Positions 1-5,682 of a stretch of 7,573 nt of DNA are shown here, in pieces (the first letter of the stretch is position 1; every line of letters begins with the position of its first letter). The notes below the pieces were generated by a model. That model did not search any database, had not been told where the DNA came from, and saw only the letters and a list, made by a program, of their open reading frames with translations. The DNA is taken from positions 1 through 7,573 of the forward strand of contig URYB01000123.1 in assembly GCA_900552085.1 (NCBI GenBank), in the 5' to 3' direction. This stretch comes from an uncultured Lachnobacterium sp. GTDB lineage: Bacteria; Bacillota; Clostridia; Lachnospirales; Lachnospiraceae. Position numbers and translations under genes: made by a program.

Positions 1-352
1 AAAACCGGATGAAGTAATGAATGCTTAAACTATCAACAACTTAATATTCGATGTAGTAGGATTTGCACCGCTCTATAAGCCGTGTGAGGCAAAGCTCACG
101 TTTTATGGGGAAGATGGACAGAAATATGATGTGAAGCTGAAGCAAACGCTGTCGAAACTGTCCGGTGGAAATGATGCTTCGAAGAAACAGACACTGACGG
201 CAACCATTCCGTTGGACAAAATCGAAGGCGGCAGGAATACAGCATATTTTACTTTGACGGATTCCGCATCGAATTTGCCGATTTTGCTGGCGAATGAACA
301 GACTTATGAAGAAAAAGGGTATGAAATCGGTCAGGTGGTTGTGGAAAAATAG
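1..352 (+). pseudogene. 3' remnant of a DUF4832-like gene
   Basis: The + frame ending in TAG at 350-352 reads as the C-terminal beta-rich part of a DUF4832-type protein, a family often found in secreted carbohydrate-related proteins of Firmicutes; the function is not established. Family-like signatures are VGFAPLYKP (about 56-82), then an 'IPLDKIEGG' turn, and a closing 'LLANE...YEIGQVVVEK'. The formal start GTG at 131 is not believable, because conserved family sequence continues upstream of it. The same frame is open from 29 and is interrupted by TAA at 26-28. The eight codons before that stop (KPDEVMNA) also fit the expected region, which suggests a nonsense mutation inside a once continuous gene. 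The other two frames also carry stops in the first 20 bases. The 5' part lies outside the window, so I cannot tell how much of the gene survives. The family call is from memory and moderately sure. Confidence 0.6.
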
Positions 353-390
353 AAGGAATTTCTTGAAGTACGTGGATATTTGTGATACTT

Positions 391-416
391 TAAAAGATAG
401 GAAAATAGTCCTATAA
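391..416 (+). promoter_or_regulatory. Candidate sigma-D (sigma-28) promoter for the MCP gene
   Basis: TAAA at 391-394, then a 15-base spacer, then CCTATAA at 410-416. The sigma-D consensus of Firmicutes motility genes is TAAA, about 15 bases, (G)CCGATAT, so the -35 is perfect and the -10 matches at 5 of 7 positions. It lies 30 bases upstream of the MCP start, the expected place for a chemotaxis gene. A small inverted repeat, ATAGGA (397-402) and TCCTAT (409-414), overlaps it. No good sigma-A promoter was seen in the 353-445 gap. Confidence 0.5.
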
Positions 417-445
417 GTGGGTAAAAATTTTCGAGAGGGGGAATT

Positions 446-1836
446 ATGAAGATGGAAACAAAAGAAACTTCGGAATTGACGAGGTCGAATTGCGTTGCGA
501 TGCTGTCACATATCAGTACGGTAACGGTTATGGTGCTTTTTATGGTATGGGAAATCGTAAGAGGAGAACTGTCTCCGGTGTATATGACAATCGCTACGGT
601 CGTTGGTGTCATACCTTTGATTGGAGAGGTAATCTGTTGGAAAGGTAATACGGAACATGCGATGATCAAGCATCTGGTTTCCTATGGATTTGCTGTGTTT
701 TACACAATATGTCTTTTTACCTCGCCAACCAATCTGATTTATGTGTTTGTAATTCCGATGGTTTTTGTTGTCACCATTTACAGCGATATACGCTATCTCC
801 TTTTGATCAATATAGGTACCATATTAGAGAGTATCATTGTTGTCATGATCATGGTTGGAGCAAACTCTGTTTTGACAACAAGAGTGATTCGTCAAAATAC
901 AAAACAGAGATTTACAGAAGTGGCACATGCAAAAGCCGAGGCGGAAAATCTTCTGGAAAGCAATGTAGAGTTTGGCAGACAGCTTTCTGATAATATTGCG
1001 GATATCAATGTACGTTTTGAAAAACTGACGGCAGCATCCCAGACAACAACAGAGGCTATGCAGGAAGTATCTGCAGGTGCGACGGATACCGCAGAACATG
1101 TGCAGAATCAGTTGGAGCAGACACAGGCAATTCAGGATAAGGTGGATGAAGTTGCAGCCGCTGTGGAAGGAATCGGAAACAGTATGGCGCTTACTTTGAA
1201 AGCGTTAGCGGAAGGAAAACAGGATATCGAGCGCCTGGCATCGGAAGTTGAAGTTTCTGTTGATAATGGAACCGAGGTTACAGAAAAACTGGAAAATCTG
1301 AACCAGTATATGGATGAAATGAATTCCATTGTAGAACTGATCGGAGGCATCACGAACCAGACAAGTCTTCTTGCATTGAAGCTGCCCGTGCCGGAGAGGC
1401 GGGAAGAGGATTTTCCGTTGTTGCAACAGAAATTTCCGGTATGGCAACGAGAACCAAAGAAGCAACTGTACATATTACAGAGTTGATCGGCAACGTGTCC
1501 AATGCAATCATGGAAGTAGTTGGCGTTGTTTCCAAGATGATAGAGGGAATTAACGAAGAGAAGACCGGTGCATCCAATGCGGAAGAAAGCTTTGAGAGCA
1601 TCGAGGACAATACACGGGCAATTCAGGAAAATGCGGATACTCTTTCAAGAAGCATTTCAGAGTTGCAGAATGCAAATAAGGAAATTATAGATTCCATTCA
1701 GACAATCTCAGCGATTTCCCAGCAGGTATCGGCGCACGCAGGCGAGACGATGCAGGCAGAGGAAGAGAATTCGAATGTAATGCAGGATGTAAGTGCGATT
1801 ATGCAGAAGCTGGCAACGCTGGCTGCCCGTTCATAA
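446..1836 (+). pseudogene. Methyl-accepting chemotaxis protein, frameshifted by a 13-bp deletion
   Basis: Membrane-anchored MCP that would relay signals to CheA/CheW. The N-terminus (residues about 17-140) holds about five hydrophobic segments with no large extracellular sensor domain; a long coiled-coil signalling domain follows with no clear HAMP. The frame from ATG 446 reads up to the tip motif 'IVELIGGITNQTSLLAL', then departs at 1376-1380 and stops at 1484-1486 after a non-MCP tail. The rest of the tip (EAARAGEAGRGFSVVATEI) and the return coil to 'KLATLAARS' lie in another frame, 1378-1836. Restoring the four missing residues (expected N-A-S/A-I) gives one protein of about 467 residues. 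The lost residues are in the kinase-contact tip, so neither piece should signal. The Shine-Dalgarno GAGAGGGGG (433-441) serves ATG 446 or, with better spacing, ATG 452. The 3' end is convergent with tadA. Family identity is very sure; an assembly error is the main alternative to a true mutation. Confidence 0.88.
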
Positions 1837-1850
1837 AGAAAAGCATTCAA

Positions 1851-1896
1851 AAAAGAAAGGCAGATCCATTAAACCGGATCGGCCTTTCTTTTTTTT
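1851..1896. terminator. Bidirectional rho-independent terminator between MCP and tadA
   Basis: Stem formed by AAAAGAAAGGC (1851-1861) and GATCC (1863-1867) pairing with GGATC (1876-1880) and GCCTTTCTTTT (1882-1892), with one A-G mismatch and the loop ATTAAACC. A T run (1889-1896) follows on the + strand, and an A run precedes it (giving T's on the - strand), so it can serve both convergent genes. The tadA stop codon (1869-1871) lies in the loop, so the hairpin is partly coding for the TadA tail. Confidence 0.85.
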
Positions 1897-2354
1897 CGCT
1901 CGCGCAGCTCCCGGAAGAACTGGGAAAGCATCTGTGAGCATTCTTCTTCACGAATCCCCAGGGTGATTTCCACCTGGTGATTGAACTGTTGCATTTGCAG
2001 AAGATTCAAAACAGAACCGGCACACCCTGCCTTTGCATTCATGGAACCGATCACCACCCGTTTCATGCGGGATTGTACGATCGCGCCGGCACACATCTGG
2101 CACGGTTCTAAGGTGACATACATTGTGCAGTCTTCCAGCCGCCAGTCACCGGTCTTTTTGCTGGCTTTGCGGATTGCAGAAAGCTCTGCATGTGCCAGCG
2201 TGTTTTTGTCGATATTCCGCCGGTTATAACCTCTTGCAATAATTTTATCATTTTGCACGATCACGCAGCCAATCGGAACTTCGTCGATGGCGTAGGCTTT
2301 GCGCGCCTGTGTGATTGCTGCTTTCATAAACTTTTCATCAGCTGTCATGGACAT
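1869..2354 (-). CDS. tadA: tRNA adenosine(34) deaminase TadA
   Basis: Zinc-dependent deaminase of the cytidine/deoxycytidylate deaminase fold. In bacteria it converts A34 to inosine in the anticodon of tRNA-Arg(ACG), allowing one tRNA to read several Arg codons; it is usually essential. The catalytic motif H55-A-E57 (zinc ligand His and proton-shuttle Glu) and P84-C85-x-x-C88 (the other zinc ligands) are present and correctly spaced, as is the N-terminal 'DEVPIGCVIV' strand. Length of 161 residues is normal. Two starts are possible: ATG 2352-2354 is only 3 bases from the GGGGG Shine-Dalgarno (2358-2362, complement), whereas the ATG at residue 3 (2346-2348) is 9 bases away, so the shorter form beginning MTADEKF is preferred. 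The lysine/arginine-rich tail (RERKKRKADPV) is encoded by the terminator hairpin. Single gene with its own promoter; no sign of damage. Confidence 0.96.
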   Translation of the reverse strand: MSMTADEKFMKAAITQARKAYAIDEVPIGCVIVQNDKIIARGYNRRNIDKNTLAHAELSAIRKASKKTGDWRLEDCTMYVTLEPCQMCAGAIVQSRMKRVVIGSMNAKAGCAGSVLNLLQMQQFNHQVEITLGIREEECSQMLSQFFRELRERKKRKADPV

Positions 2355-2376
2355 TTTCCCCCAACATCAGTATGAT
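2348..2376 (+). promoter_or_regulatory. Sigma-A promoter for the GNAT acetyltransferase gene
   Basis: -35 TGGACA (2348-2353, 5 of 6 consensus), a 17-base spacer and -10 TATGAT (2371-2376, 5 of 6). Transcription would start near 2383, about 30 bases ahead of the start codon at 2415. The -35 box lies inside the first codons of tadA on the other strand. Confidence 0.6.
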
Positions 2377-2403
2377 AGTAGTATATCACGAGAAAAGAGT
2401 CAA
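2375..2403 (-). promoter_or_regulatory. Sigma-A promoter for tadA
   Basis: On the - strand: -35 TTGACT (complement of 2398-2403, 5 of 6), a 17-base spacer and -10 TACTAT (complement of 2375-2380, 4 of 6). The start would be near 2368, giving a leader of about 14-20 bases ahead of tadA. Its -10 overlaps the -10 of the opposing promoter by two bases, so the two cannot be occupied at once. Confidence 0.5.
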
Positions 2404-2414
2404 AGGAAGAAAGA

Positions 2415-2969
2415 ATGTTATTTGAATATGAAACGCAACGACTTTTACTAAAGATTATCAAGCCGGAGTACGGCAGCAGTGTACTGGATTTTTATCTCAG
2501 GGACAAAGCTTTGTTTGAACGCTATGAGCCGGACCGTATGCCTGGATTCTACACAACAGATTATCAGAAAAAGGCTCTGTATATCGAGTTCAACAAAGCA
2601 ATCGAGGGAACACTGTTCCGGTTTTATGTGTATGAGAAGACCGATCCGAACACCATTATCGGCACAATTTGTTTCTTTAATATTCTGCATGCACCTTGTT
2701 ATTGCTGCGAGGTTGGCTATAAGTTCTCAAACCGGATACATCACCGCGGGTATGCAACCGAGGCATTAACGGTATTAGCCAACACGGTATTTACGGAACT
2801 GAACATGCATCGTATTGCTGCATATGTGGAACCGGGCAATGCACCAAGTATTCATCTGCTGGAAAGAGTCGGTTTTGTCCGTGAGGGACTGTGCAGGGAG
2901 CATAGTTGTCAGCACGGCATATGGGTCGACCATCTGCAATACAGTCTGCTCCCTTCTGATTTAAGGTAA
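2415..2969 (+). CDS. GNAT N-acetyltransferase, RimJ/RimL type
   Basis: 184-residue acetyl-CoA-dependent N-acetyltransferase of the RimJ/RimL-like group (Acetyltransf_3), which acetylates protein N-termini or small amines; the substrate cannot be told from sequence. The N-terminus 'YETQRLLLKIIKPEY' is the usual first strand. The acetyl-CoA pyrophosphate-binding motif is at about residues 108-116 (HHRGYATEA), preceded by strand 'CCEVGYKFS'. The C-terminal signature is 'NAPSIHLLERVGFVREG' (about 140-156), ending in a 'VDHLQYSLL' strand. Start ATG 2415 has an AAGGAAG Shine-Dalgarno (2403-2409) five bases away. It is divergent from tadA and overlaps the 3' end of the following convergent gene by nine bases. 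Length is usual and there is no frameshift. An antibiotic or ribosomal-protein target is possible but unsupported. Confidence 0.9.
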   Translation: MLFEYETQRLLLKIIKPEYGSSVLDFYLRDKALFERYEPDRMPGFYTTDYQKKALYIEFNKAIEGTLFRFYVYEKTDPNTIIGTICFFNILHAPCYCCEVGYKFSNRIHHRGYATEALTVLANTVFTELNMHRIAAYVEPGNAPSIHLLERVGFVREGLCREHSCQHGIWVDHLQYSLLPSDLR

Positions 2970-4088
2970 TAATTCACACATCCAATATCCGAATGTACCG
3001 GTGCGGTCACCGGAAGAACTGGTTTTGCAGCCGGGGTCTTCTGATTGCTCCGGTTCAAATTCGGAAAATCCAAAGATGAGCGCCATCATGCGTTCCGGCT
3101 GTTCATAAATGCCGGGGACGCCCAGAAAAAGGCGTTTTTTATCCCCTGTTTCCACTGTCTTTAAAAGTAAATAATGATAGTTAAAAAAGCCATGTACCAG
3201 AAAACTGTTGTTGCAAAGATACCAGTTGGCGCGTGGAAGATCACGGATTCCGGTAATCTCAATCCGTTTTCTGGTAATGGTTTCCTCCGGAGCAGTGTCT
3301 TCCGATATTGTTTCTTTTGACATCGTATCTTCAGATGCAGATTCATCCGGCACGATTTTTTCCGGCATAGTTTTTTCTGACATGGTTTCCTCCGGCATAG
3401 TCTCTTTCTGCACAGGATCTTCCCGATGTAGATATTCTGTGTCCGATGTTATATCCGGCGCGGGAACTTTGGTTTTGACCGCGGTGGTATGATTTGGCGG
3501 TGTATCGGGCAGAATTTCTACCGGGGAGGTATTTTCGACAGATTCCGGTGTAGGTACAGAGGGGTTCCTTTGGACATCCGTAACCGGATTCGGTTGCGTG
3601 GGTGGGGTGGGAGTGTTTTCATGCGGCATGGGTGAGGGAGCTTCATCCGGCGCGGGTGGCGGCGTATTCTTCGATGCAGCAGGCGTGTCAGGTTCGAGTT
3701 CATCCCACATCCGGAAATTCCCGTGCAGAACTTCTTCATCGGGCTCCGGCACAAAGCTGCTCACAAGTATTTGACCGGAATGGTAGCGTATGACGATCGC
3801 ATCAATCTGGTCCGTGTGATAACCACTTGAACCGATATTTCCCTGCGGACACATCAGCTTTGCCTGACCGGCACCCTGGGAAATGATCATCTCCGCAACG
3901 GGAATGCCAATCACCGGCGCGTTGGCAATCACGAAATAGATGGTGGCTTTCGCCTTGGGACAGTCCAGCCCCCGGATATGTAAATCCATGCGGCAACCGT
4001 CATTTCGTATATCTGTGCGGACGAAGCCGACATTTTTGCCACGGGCGCCCCGGTCGTATTCATAAATATAAGTAACAAAACGTTTCAC
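2961..4088 (-). CDS. DUF6128-like protein with Pro-rich linker and pentapeptide repeats
   Basis: 375-residue protein of unknown function that resembles, from memory, the DUF6128 proteins of Lachnospiraceae. Three parts are visible. Residues about 1-110 are a globular, probably beta-rich domain opening 'MKRFVTYIYEYDRG' and containing 'GNIGSSGY'. Residues about 130-272 are a low-complexity linker: first rich in Pro/Thr, then nine acidic five-residue repeats at 228-272. Residues about 273-375 form the conserved C-terminal domain with 'LPRANWYLCNNSFLVHGFFNY', 'LGVPGIY' and a closing 'FGYWMCEL'. There is no signal peptide or membrane helix, so it is probably cytoplasmic. The start is GTG 4086-4088, supported by GGAGA (complement of 4098-4102) nine bases upstream; no better ATG was seen. 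A perfect palindrome overlaps its probable promoter. The 3' end overlaps the acetyltransferase gene tail-to-tail, with no terminator seen between them. The function is not recognised. Confidence 0.85.
   Translation of the reverse strand: MKRFVTYIYEYDRGARGKNVGFVRTDIRNDGCRMDLHIRGLDCPKAKATIYFVIANAPVIGIPVAEMIISQGAGQAKLMCPQGNIGSSGYHTDQIDAIVIRYHSGQILVSSFVPEPDEEVLHGNFRMWDELEPDTPAASKNTPPPAPDEAPSPMPHENTPTPPTQPNPVTDVQRNPSVPTPESVENTSPVEILPDTPPNHTTAVKTKVPAPDITSDTEYLHREDPVQKETMPEETMSEKTMPEKIVPDESASEDTMSKETISEDTAPEETITRKRIEITGIRDLPRANWYLCNNSFLVHGFFNYHYLLLKTVETGDKKRLFLGVPGIYEQPERMMALIFGFSEFEPEQSEDPGCKTSSSGDRTGTFGYWMCELLP
3273..3407 (-). repeat. Nine tandem 15-bp degenerate repeats coding for pentapeptides
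   Basis: Nine contiguous 15-bp units, in frame with the surrounding gene, code for KETMP-EETMS-EKTMP-EKIVP and then DESAS-EDTMS-KETIS-EDTAP-EETIT. The pattern is two charged residues, then T/S/I, then a hydrophobic residue (M most often), then P/S/T. Units such as CGGCATAGTTTTTTC and CGGCATAGTCTCTTT (+ strand) are close to each other, while others have diverged. The unit length is a multiple of three, so copy-number change would keep the frame. Confidence 0.9.
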
Positions 4089-4107
4089 TTTTGGTTGTCT
4101 CCAATTA

Positions 4108-4129
4108 TTCTCATAATAGTTTATGAGAA
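4108..4129. promoter_or_regulatory. Perfect 9-bp palindrome, candidate operator at the DUF6128 promoter
   Basis: Arms TTCTCATAA (4108-4116) and TTATGAGAA (4121-4129) are exact inverted copies around the spacer TAGT. On the - strand a TATTAT -10-like box (complement of 4113-4118) lies inside it, with only a T-run at the -35 position (4136-4141), so the palindrome would cover the promoter of the 2961-4088 gene. It is also 26 bases upstream of the -35 of perR. There is no T run on either side, so it is not a simple terminator. The cognate regulator is unknown. Confidence 0.5.
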
Positions 4130-4154
4130 AGATGAAAAAAATATTTAAAAAAGA

Positions 4155-4183
4155 TTGACAAAATGGAATCCTGCTGTTATATT
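4155..4183 (+). promoter_or_regulatory. Strong sigma-A promoter of the perR-rubrerythrin operon
   Basis: -35 TTGACA (4155-4160, perfect), a 17-base spacer and -10 TATATT (4178-4183, 5 of 6). Transcription should begin near 4190, about 36 bases ahead of the perR start codon. An A/T-rich stretch upstream (4132-4154) could act as an UP element. Confidence 0.8.
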
Positions 4184-4206
4184 AATACCAGTAACAGTTC
4201 TTGTTA
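4174..4206. promoter_or_regulatory. Candidate PerR operator over the perR promoter start site
   Basis: Three TGTTA/TAACA half-sites alternate in orientation: TGTTA at 4175-4179 (overlapping the -10), TAACA at 4192-4196 and TGTTA at 4202-4206. The last two form the 15-base inverted repeat TAACAGTTCTTGTTA, which has the 7-1-7 geometry of a PerR box (TTATAATNATTATAA), although its inner bases differ from that consensus. The first two form CTGTTA and TAACAG 12 bases apart. The position suits autorepression. Assignment to PerR is inference from place and shape. Confidence 0.45.
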
Positions 4207-4225
4207 TTGATTTGAAAGGAGTCAC

Positions 4226-4615
4226 ATGATTAAGAAAAGTCGCCAACGAGAAGCAATCCTGCAGTGTCTGGTGAACCGGTATGATCATCCTACTGCGGAG
4301 ACTGTTTATCTAAGCATTAAGGACGATTTCCCCAACATCAGTCTTGGAACTGTTTATCGGAATCTTTCCCTGTTATCTGATTTGGGAGAGATTCAAAAAA
4401 TTACGGTAAACGAGGGACCGGACAGGTTCGATGGAAATCCTGCTCCCCACTACCACTTCTCTTGCAGGGGTTGTGGTTGTGTAATGGATCTCGATTTACC
4501 GCAACAGGACAATTTAAACAAACTTGCAGCCGAGAAGTTCCCGGGAATTATTGAAAAGCATACGGTTCAATTCTATGGGCTCTGTCCGGATTGCGCAAAG
4601 AAACAAACAAGTTAA
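4226..4615 (+). CDS. perR: Peroxide-responsive repressor PerR (Fur family)
   Basis: Cytoplasmic metal-dependent repressor of 129 residues: winged helix (about 1-65, with 'ISLGTVYRNLSLLSDLGEI' as the recognition region), then a metal-binding dimerisation domain. Aligned to Bacillus subtilis PerR with a constant offset of 16, all five regulatory ligands are kept: H21, D69, H75, H77 and D88 (B. subtilis H37, D85, H91, H93 and D104). The structural zinc cysteines are C80, C83, C120 and C123. This supports PerR over Fur or Zur: Fe-bound PerR is inactivated when peroxide oxidises the ligand histidines. The N-terminus is 16 residues shorter than that of B. subtilis PerR. Start ATG 4226 follows AAAGGAG at a short spacing of four bases. 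It is first in an operon with rubrerythrin, 33 bases downstream, and is probably autoregulated. An additional Cys (C85) next to the CxxC is of unknown meaning. Confidence 0.93.
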   Translation: MIKKSRQREAILQCLVNRYDHPTAETVYLSIKDDFPNISLGTVYRNLSLLSDLGEIQKITVNEGPDRFDGNPAPHYHFSCRGCGCVMDLDLPQQDNLNKLAAEKFPGIIEKHTVQFYGLCPDCAKKQTS

Positions 4616-4648
4616 ACTACTAAATTATTTTTAAGGAGGACATTTAAT

Positions 4649-5236
4649 ATGACAAAGTGGGTATGTACAGTATGTGGTTACATTTATGAGGGAGAAGCAG
4701 CACCGGCAGAGTGTCCGGTATGTCACGTAGGCGCTGATAAGTTCAAGAAGGTAGAGGGTGAGTTAACACTTGCAGCAGAGCACGAGTATGGTGTTTATGC
4801 TTCTACAGTTAAGAACAATCCAGAAATCAGCGACGAAGACAAGAAATACATCTTCGATCAGTTAAAAGCAAACTTCGAGGGAGAGTGCTCTGAAGTTGGA
4901 ATGTATCTTTGCATGGCTCGTATCGCTCATCGTGAGGGATATCCAGAGATCGGTCTCTACTGGGAGAAAGCAGCTTATGAAGAGGCTGAACATGCAGCAA
5001 AATTCGCTGAGATGTTAGGAGAGGATCTTGAGCCAAACATGAAAGCTACAACAAAGGACAACCTTGCATGGAGAGTTGACTGTGAGTTTGGTGCTACAGC
5101 AGGAAAGGTTGATTTAGCAAAATGCGCTAAGAAGAACAATCTGGATGCTATTCATGATACCGTTCATGAGATGGCTAGAGATGAGGCTAGACACGGAAAA
5201 GCTCTCAAGGGTCTGTTAGACAGATATTTTGGTTAA
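4649..5236 (+). CDS. Reverse rubrerythrin (N-terminal rubredoxin domain)
   Basis: Cytoplasmic non-haem iron protein that reduces hydrogen peroxide, and in studied clostridial members also oxygen, to water with electrons from NADH via a reductase. The rubredoxin domain is at the N-terminus (C6-x-x-C9 and C22-x-x-C25 hold one Fe), the reverse of classical rubrerythrin. The ferritin-like four-helix domain (about 45-195) carries the diiron ligands: Glu in FEGECSE (E77/E79, E82), E112-x-x-H115 and E179-x-x-H182, with further Glu near 146 and 174. All are present, and the length of 195 residues is typical. Strong Shine-Dalgarno AAGGAGGA (4633-4640), eight bases from the ATG. It is co-transcribed with perR, and clostridial reverse rubrerythrins are known PerR targets, so derepression by peroxide or air is expected. 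A strong terminator follows. Confidence 0.95.
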   Translation: MTKWVCTVCGYIYEGEAAPAECPVCHVGADKFKKVEGELTLAAEHEYGVYASTVKNNPEISDEDKKYIFDQLKANFEGECSEVGMYLCMARIAHREGYPEIGLYWEKAAYEEAEHAAKFAEMLGEDLEPNMKATTKDNLAWRVDCEFGATAGKVDLAKCAKKNNLDAIHDTVHEMARDEARHGKALKGLLDRYFG

Positions 5237-5258
5237 TCCCAATAGATGATAAGAGGAT

Positions 5259-5295
5259 AAGGGGAACAGGTACGATAATACCTGTTCCCCTTTTT
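5259..5295 (+). terminator. Rho-independent terminator of the perR-rubrerythrin operon
   Basis: GGGGAACAGGTA (5261-5272) pairs perfectly with TACCTGTTCCCC (5279-5290) around the loop CGATAA, extended by two A-T pairs, and is followed by TTTTT (5291-5295). On the - strand only TT follows the hairpin before other bases, so it is weaker in that direction. It directly abuts the stop of the M56 remnant on the other strand. Confidence 0.9.
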
Positions 5296-5682
5296 CTATT
5301 CTTCAGTAGAAGATACACTTCCTTCTGCATTTTCCGAAATCTCAGTAGAATCTGATTCTGCATCCAGATAATTTTGTGGAATCCAGATGCCATTTTCACC
5401 CCATGGCTGAACCATTTCAATCATACGCTGTCCACCATCGGTAAGAAAAGTGATGCGGATGACCACGCGTTTTTTATCCTGTGTCGGCATGACATCCATA
5501 CGGATTTTCGCCTCATCGTTTGGAATGTTCAGAAAATAGTGAGCGGCTTCAACCGCATCGTACAGATGATATTCGTGCTCTGAATCATATCCCTTGCTGC
5601 GACTGGCATTCTGGTTTGCTGCCTCGCCAAGTCCGTTTGCGGTGTAGTCCATAAGTGTATCATGGAAACCATGGAGGTATGC
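5296..5682 (-). pseudogene. Fragment of a second M56 (BlaR1-like) gene, C-terminal module only
   Basis: This - strand segment codes for a module homologous to the last ~110 residues of the M56 protein at 6280-7573. Shared signatures are MDY-x-x-NGLGE, a Glu-Ala-Ala-x-Tyr helix, and M-x-x-PWGE-x-GIW. The copy adds an acidic Ser/Glu-rich tail (ESDSTEISENAEGSVSSTEE) missing from the full-length neighbour. The open frame could start at ATG 5650-5652, but there is no ribosome-binding site, and homology continues ten codons further upstream (AY...DTL before MDY) until a point near 5682, where it stops abruptly; a TAA follows in frame at 5689-5691. The metalloprotease core, membrane helices and anchor are all missing, so the product could not reach its place in the membrane. 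It is most likely the remains of a tandem paralogue; a free-standing small protein is less likely. Confidence 0.75.

Noticed and set aside
353..445. Riboswitch (for example c-di-GMP) ahead of the MCP
   Set aside because: Only a 6-bp hairpin overlapping the promoter is visible; the gap is too short and lacks conserved aptamer elements.
331..669. 112-residue ORF on the - strand opposite the MCP start
   Set aside because: Antisense shadow of the MCP transmembrane region; no ribosome-binding site or family resemblance.
1366..1395. Programmed ribosomal frameshift in the MCP
   Set aside because: No slippery heptamer or stimulating structure was seen, and about four invariant residues are missing whichever way the frame changes, so a shift would not restore the tip.
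1441..1836. A separate 131-residue gene downstream of the MCP
   Set aside because: It is the return arm of the MCP coiled coil, with MCP homology starting upstream at 1378 in the same frame; no ribosome-binding site precedes the ATG.
3273..3407. CRISPR-like array
   Set aside because: Units are contiguous 15-mers without spacers and stay in frame with a protein.
3208..3492. 94-residue Ser/Val-rich ORF on the + strand inside the DUF6128-like gene
   Set aside because: Antisense reading of the pentapeptide repeats; its repetitive look is inherited from them.
4108..4129. Rho-independent terminator between the DUF6128-like gene and perR
   Set aside because: The stem is A/T-rich, no T run follows on either strand, and it lies between divergent gene starts where no terminator is needed.
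4827..5036. 69-residue ORF antisense to rubrerythrin
   Set aside because: Lies wholly within an unmistakable rubrerythrin gene, with no independent support.
5205..5420. 71-residue - strand ORF crossing the rubrerythrin terminator
   Set aside because: Runs through a strong terminator hairpin and is out of frame with the recognisable M56 fragment.
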